In this document: positions 58,759-62,128 of the stretch, piece after piece
Layout of the letters: every line of letters starts with the position of its first letter
Numbering within the stretch: position 1 is the stretch's first letter
Notes under the pieces: generated by a model
The model's input: only the letters and a program-made list of their open reading frames with translations
Databases searched by the model: none
What the model was told of the DNA's origin: nothing
Source of the DNA: Gamarada debralockiae
Taxonomy: Eukaryota; Ascomycota; Leotiomycetes; Helotiales; Hyphodiscaceae
Length of the DNA: 62,128 nt
Assembly: GCA_002803225.1 (NCBI GenBank)
Contig: NXFV01001260.1
Span: 1-62,128, forward strand
Direction: 5' to 3'
Program-made: the position numbers and the translations under genes

Positions 58759-61341
58759 ATGTCTCAAGCTTCAGACCCTCCTGCTGCATCTGTTGCACCA
58801 GCAGATGGTGGAGAAAAGCAAAGCCCGTTGACGTTCACTCTGGTGGTTATTTCTCCGTCTCCAGGAGTCAACAGTCCTCTGCATTTCCCTAATATAGCCC
58901 CAACGACATCCGTCAAAGAGGTGAAAGCCAAAATTCGAGACACTCTCTCATCGAAGCCCACAGATGATGGACAACGCCTAATACACCATGGACGGTTGTT
59001 ATCAAGAGAAACGGAGACTATGTTGGAGGTCTTTGGCCACGAAGCAGTAGGACAATTAGTTCTAAGTGATTGAGATCTTGCTGACAATTATCACCAGCTC
59101 GGAAATGGAGATACCAAAACCCTACATCTTGTTCTGCGAGATCCCACGCCCACAGCGAATCCTCCAGCCAATCCTCTTCGAGCTGCATCCATTACACCCC
59201 AGTTACTACCTCGACCACAATCAACACCTGCAAATCCTCTTCAAGGCATACCAGGACAGCAGCCTCTACCTGGCTTTCAGCATTTGCAGCAGCATCAAGC
59301 CCTCCACCAAGCTGACACCACCCAGCAGCTCATGTCTCAGCGACTGGCACAATTGCAGCAAGAGACTCGGCGTTTGCACCAAGAAATGCTCACAATTGAG
59401 CAAAGATCTCGAGCCATAGCCACGGCAGCGCAGCAGAGCCTATCAAACAATCAACACCATGTGCCGCCTCATTTGATGCCCGCTTCCGTCCGAAACTTAA
59501 TAGCTCAACAACAGAGGGATAGGGCGGCCGAAGGGCGACAAGGAGCGCAAGATACCGGAGGATTGCCCACATCACTGGGCCAGCCGCAACCTTCATCTGG
59601 CAGAGCCAGTCCCAATCTCCACCGTCCAGATGGCACAACCACGTATACCCGTGAAGGCATCGGTCCCAATGGAGAGAGATATGTGATGACAGTGAATGAG
59701 ACCAACTTGACAATACCAATGGGCCAACCTCACTCACACCATCACCATCATAACTTGGGCCAGCCAGTGACTCAGCATCCTGCATTAGATCAACTTCAAG
59801 CTATTCTGCGGAACGCAGACAGATACCTGCCTACGCAAAATCTACAAAACGGCCAGAACAACATGGAGCGAGCTACATCGAACCCTCTACCAGTGCCTCG
59901 AGTACCAACTCCAGCAGGCGCTGCATCTGATACTCCAGCCGGGACGGCTACTCCAGCTACCACGAATAACTCCCCCACATCGTTTACTGTAGTGAATCTA
60001 CCTAATGGAGAGATTCCTACACTGCCCACAAATACTCACGCATTCAACGCACCAATTGTCGGCCACGTTGATCCCGTCGTTTACCTCCTCTCATCTCCAA
60101 CGGGTCCTCGTGCCCTTCTCCTAAATAACTCAGACACTTTCTACACTCCCCGACCATCATCCAGACGTCGTCGACATGATGAAGCTATCCCTGCTGGTAC
60201 CGTATTCCGAAACCTAGCCGCGAATCGAAATGACATGCCAGGAGCTCTCGGTCTTCCCGAATTCCGCAACCGAAATCGTGGAGCTCGAAGAGGCCATCGT
60301 CATCGTCAAGATAACAACAACCCTCTTGAGCCGGCAAATCCAGCCGCGCCGCACGCTAACCCTGGTGCTGGTGCCATGGCCGCCCAAATCGGACCTATGA
60401 TCTGGTTGATCGTCCGTCTGGTTGGTTTCGTCTGGTTCTTCACTGCCGGCAACCCGAGCTGGTCACGTTGGCTCATGGTCAGTGGTCTCGCAGTGGTAGT
60501 CTTCATCGTTAATACCGGTATCTTCAATGGTATTTTTGAGCAACTGTGGGGTCCTATTAGACGTCATGTCGAGGCCTTGATCCCTCTCGCTGGACCAGAA
60601 GCTGCTCAAGTCCCCGCCATCAACGCGGCAATGCCACGAATACCTAATGCAGCTGAACGTCAAGCATTGGCTGATGGCCAACAACAGGAAGGTCGACAAG
60701 ACCAGCCACGAAGACGCGGTGAACCTGATCCTGCTCAAGTTGCTGCGCATTTATTGGAGCAGCATAGACAGCGAAATGCGCCTGGATGGCTCATGACGCA
60801 GATTCGACGAGCTGAACATGCTATGCTTTTGTTCCTGGCTAGTCTGGTTCCTGGAGTTGGAGAGAGACATATTGCTGCTAGGGAGGCGGAGGCTAATGCG
60901 GCTGAGGCAGAGAGACAACGTCGTATTGACGCTGCGGCAGCTGCTGAGAACCCACCAGCTGCGAATGAAAATGGCGAGCCGACGACCGATGACACGGGAA
61001 CTAATGAGGCCGCTGCGGCTGTTACTAGAGGAGAAGAACCACTAGATGAAAACACTCTCAGGGAGGAGATGCACAGTGCACATGCCTCATCGAACCGCGA
61101 TGCTTCCGAATGTGGAAATGACCAACTGGCGGCGAATCTTCGTATGAACTACGAGAGGGCCGTTCCGGACCAAAATATGAGAGCAGAATCGGATTGGATG
61201 AGGGGAGGCGAACCAGTCGAAGAGAATCCAGAACTTTTGGAATTGCTCCGGCAGAATACCGCGAGCGCCGAAGCTGCGAGGGCGGCTGAAAATGGGGAAG
61301 GTGGAAATGATGAGGATGGGCAGAATGGGGGAAACGAGTAG
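58759..61341 (+). CDS. Ubiquitin-like domain ER membrane protein (HERP/Usa1-like)
   Basis: Predicted ER-membrane protein of the HERP/Usa1 type, scaffolds of the Hrd1 ERAD ubiquitin ligase. Exons 58759-59046 and 59098-61341 join to 843 aa. An N-terminal ubiquitin-like domain spans about residues 23-112 (SVKEVKAKIRDTLSSKPTDDGQ interrupted here, then LIHHGRLLSRET and TKTLHLVLRD), crossing the intron. A Gln-rich helix (QRLAQLQQETRRLHQEM) and a Pro-rich linker follow. Two hydrophobic segments (MIWLIVRLVGFVWFF and WLMVSGLAVVVFIVN, about nt 60397-60525) form a membrane hairpin. The C-terminus is Ala/Glu-rich. Start at the first ATG. The assignment rests on architecture rather than a diagnostic motif. 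Confidence 0.8.
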
Positions 61342-61542
61342 GTAAATGAGGCCGAGCATGAACATAACCCTGTTTGTGATTGATTGTATGATGAATGAAA
61401 ATGGTAGTGTTTGGATGTGGAACAGTCGTTTTTGGTCGAGGACCAGCGACCTCTCATCAAGAGTAGCATAGGATGATCAATGACAAGTGAGTTCATGAGT
61501 AAGAATTGAGCAGCGATCTGTGTGAACTTGGTCTCCATTTCA

Positions 61543-61780
61543 TTAATCCGCCCCATGGCTGTTGCCATTTTCCGTCTCCTCCTTGTCGTTATCGTTACTG
61601 TCCCTCCAGACAATTCGCTCTGCTCCACGGCCAAATACTGTTTGCATAGCTGAATCACTACGCAGCGGAGTCGCCATGTTGTCTTGTCCTTGAGCAGCGT
61701 GAACCTCTTGGCCCACTCCTCGTCGTGTCGACCTCAGAGGCCATATTCCGTCAAAGAAACGTTCTCGGTTGTTTTATACT
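61543..61780 (-). CDS. Partial or small unknown protein
   Basis: A minus-strand frame ends with TAA at 61543-61545 and reads through RERFFDGIWPLRSTRRGVG, then a segment with DNMATPLRSDSAMQTVFGRG and an acidic Asn-rich end. The composition looks coding. The first ATG in frame is at 61676, giving only 44 residues, but the frame is open about 30 codons further upstream. The gene may therefore start in an upstream exon. A TATAAAA at about 61772-61778 (-) could instead be a promoter. No family recognised. Confidence 0.4.
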
Positions 61781-62106
61781 GAATGAAGTGTCCAAGTAGG
61801 GTTGCTCTTCGGGATCTTCTCTTTGAATTAAAATGTAGGTACCGCATTAATTGGAGCGTAAGACACTAATCTTTCAATCCATAACAGCAATCAAGAAACT
61901 GGAAAAGTCGCATATAGGCTTGCAAACCAAGCTGTTCGTTCTTTTTCAGCGATTGGTTTCGAGGATATTTTCAATAGAGTCCAGCTATCCAAATACTTAG
62001 GCTGCAGCTGGAGAAACGGACAGAACGATTAATATCGTATATACCAATTACGGCAGCATCTGTTGATAATGCCACGACGTGTTACTCATCCTCCTCCTCA
62101 TGGTCT

Positions 62107-62128
62107 CCCCCCCCCCCCCCCCCCCCCC
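62107..62128. repeat. Terminal C homopolymer
   Basis: The window ends in 22 consecutive C residues. Such a run at a sequence end suggests a contig boundary at a homopolymer or an assembly artefact. Confidence 0.8.

Noticed and set aside
59390..59785. 131-codon minus-strand frame inside the HERP-like gene
   Set aside because: It is an antisense shadow of a long, GC-rich, well-supported coding exon.

Overview
The window is nuclear DNA of a filamentous ascomycete (Pezizomycotina). The evidence is many short GT-AG introns (about 40-110 bp) with CTAAC/TACTAAC branch points, fungal-only families (Zn2Cys6 and Clr5 regulators, Ssh4, a Cmr2/Mug62-type DIP2 homologue), and AT-rich repeat relics whose C-to-T changes look like RIP. 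The gene set resembles Leotiomycetes, but that placement is inference. Nearly every real gene is spliced, so I built the models exon by exon and checked that the spliced lengths stay in frame.

Layout. 0.7-5.5 kb: poly(A) polymerase, divergent from a carnosine N-methyltransferase-like gene, then an SDR reductase. 5.9-9.8 kb: a secreted GH31 glycosidase and a flavin-reductase-like protein. 10-11 kb: an AT island and a tandem duplication. 11-18 kb: an alpha/beta hydrolase, proteasome assembly chaperone 4 and a transportin/Kap104 karyopherin. 18-25.2 kb: 7 kb with no supportable gene. 25.2-29.1 kb: a Zn2Cys6 transcription factor and a UCH37-type deubiquitinase. 29.5-31.1 kb: a MYND zinc-finger gene broken by several frameshifts. 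32.1-33.8 kb: an Ssh4-like SPRY/PY-motif trafficking adaptor. 35.6-38.7 kb: a Clr5-domain regulator and a broken coiled-coil gene. 40-43.6 kb: class II cAMP phosphodiesterase (PDE1) and an NAD(P)-binding protein. 43.6-47.9 kb: a repeat-rich block (RIP-altered element copies, a 194-bp solo LTR with a perfect target duplication, a TA-flanked terminal-inverted-repeat element) enclosing a secreted germin/spherulin-like cupin. 47.9-48.8 kb: an orphan protein. 50.3-56.2 kb: a giant DIP2-like double AMP-binding protein. 56.5-61.3 kb: mitochondrial phosphatidylserine decarboxylase, divergent from a HERP/Usa1-like ubiquitin-domain membrane protein. 61.5 kb: a partial unknown gene. The window ends in a 22-base C run.

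Most intact genes are housekeeping: RNA 3' processing, nuclear import, the ubiquitin-proteasome system (PAC4, UCH37, Ssh4, HERP-like), lipid metabolism and cAMP signalling. They are not one pathway. Accessory character is concentrated in 29.5-31 kb, 35.5-39 kb and 43.6-48.8 kb, where broken genes, repeats and orphan or secreted proteins occur. I found no CRISPR array, rRNA, convincing tRNA or bacterial-style operon.
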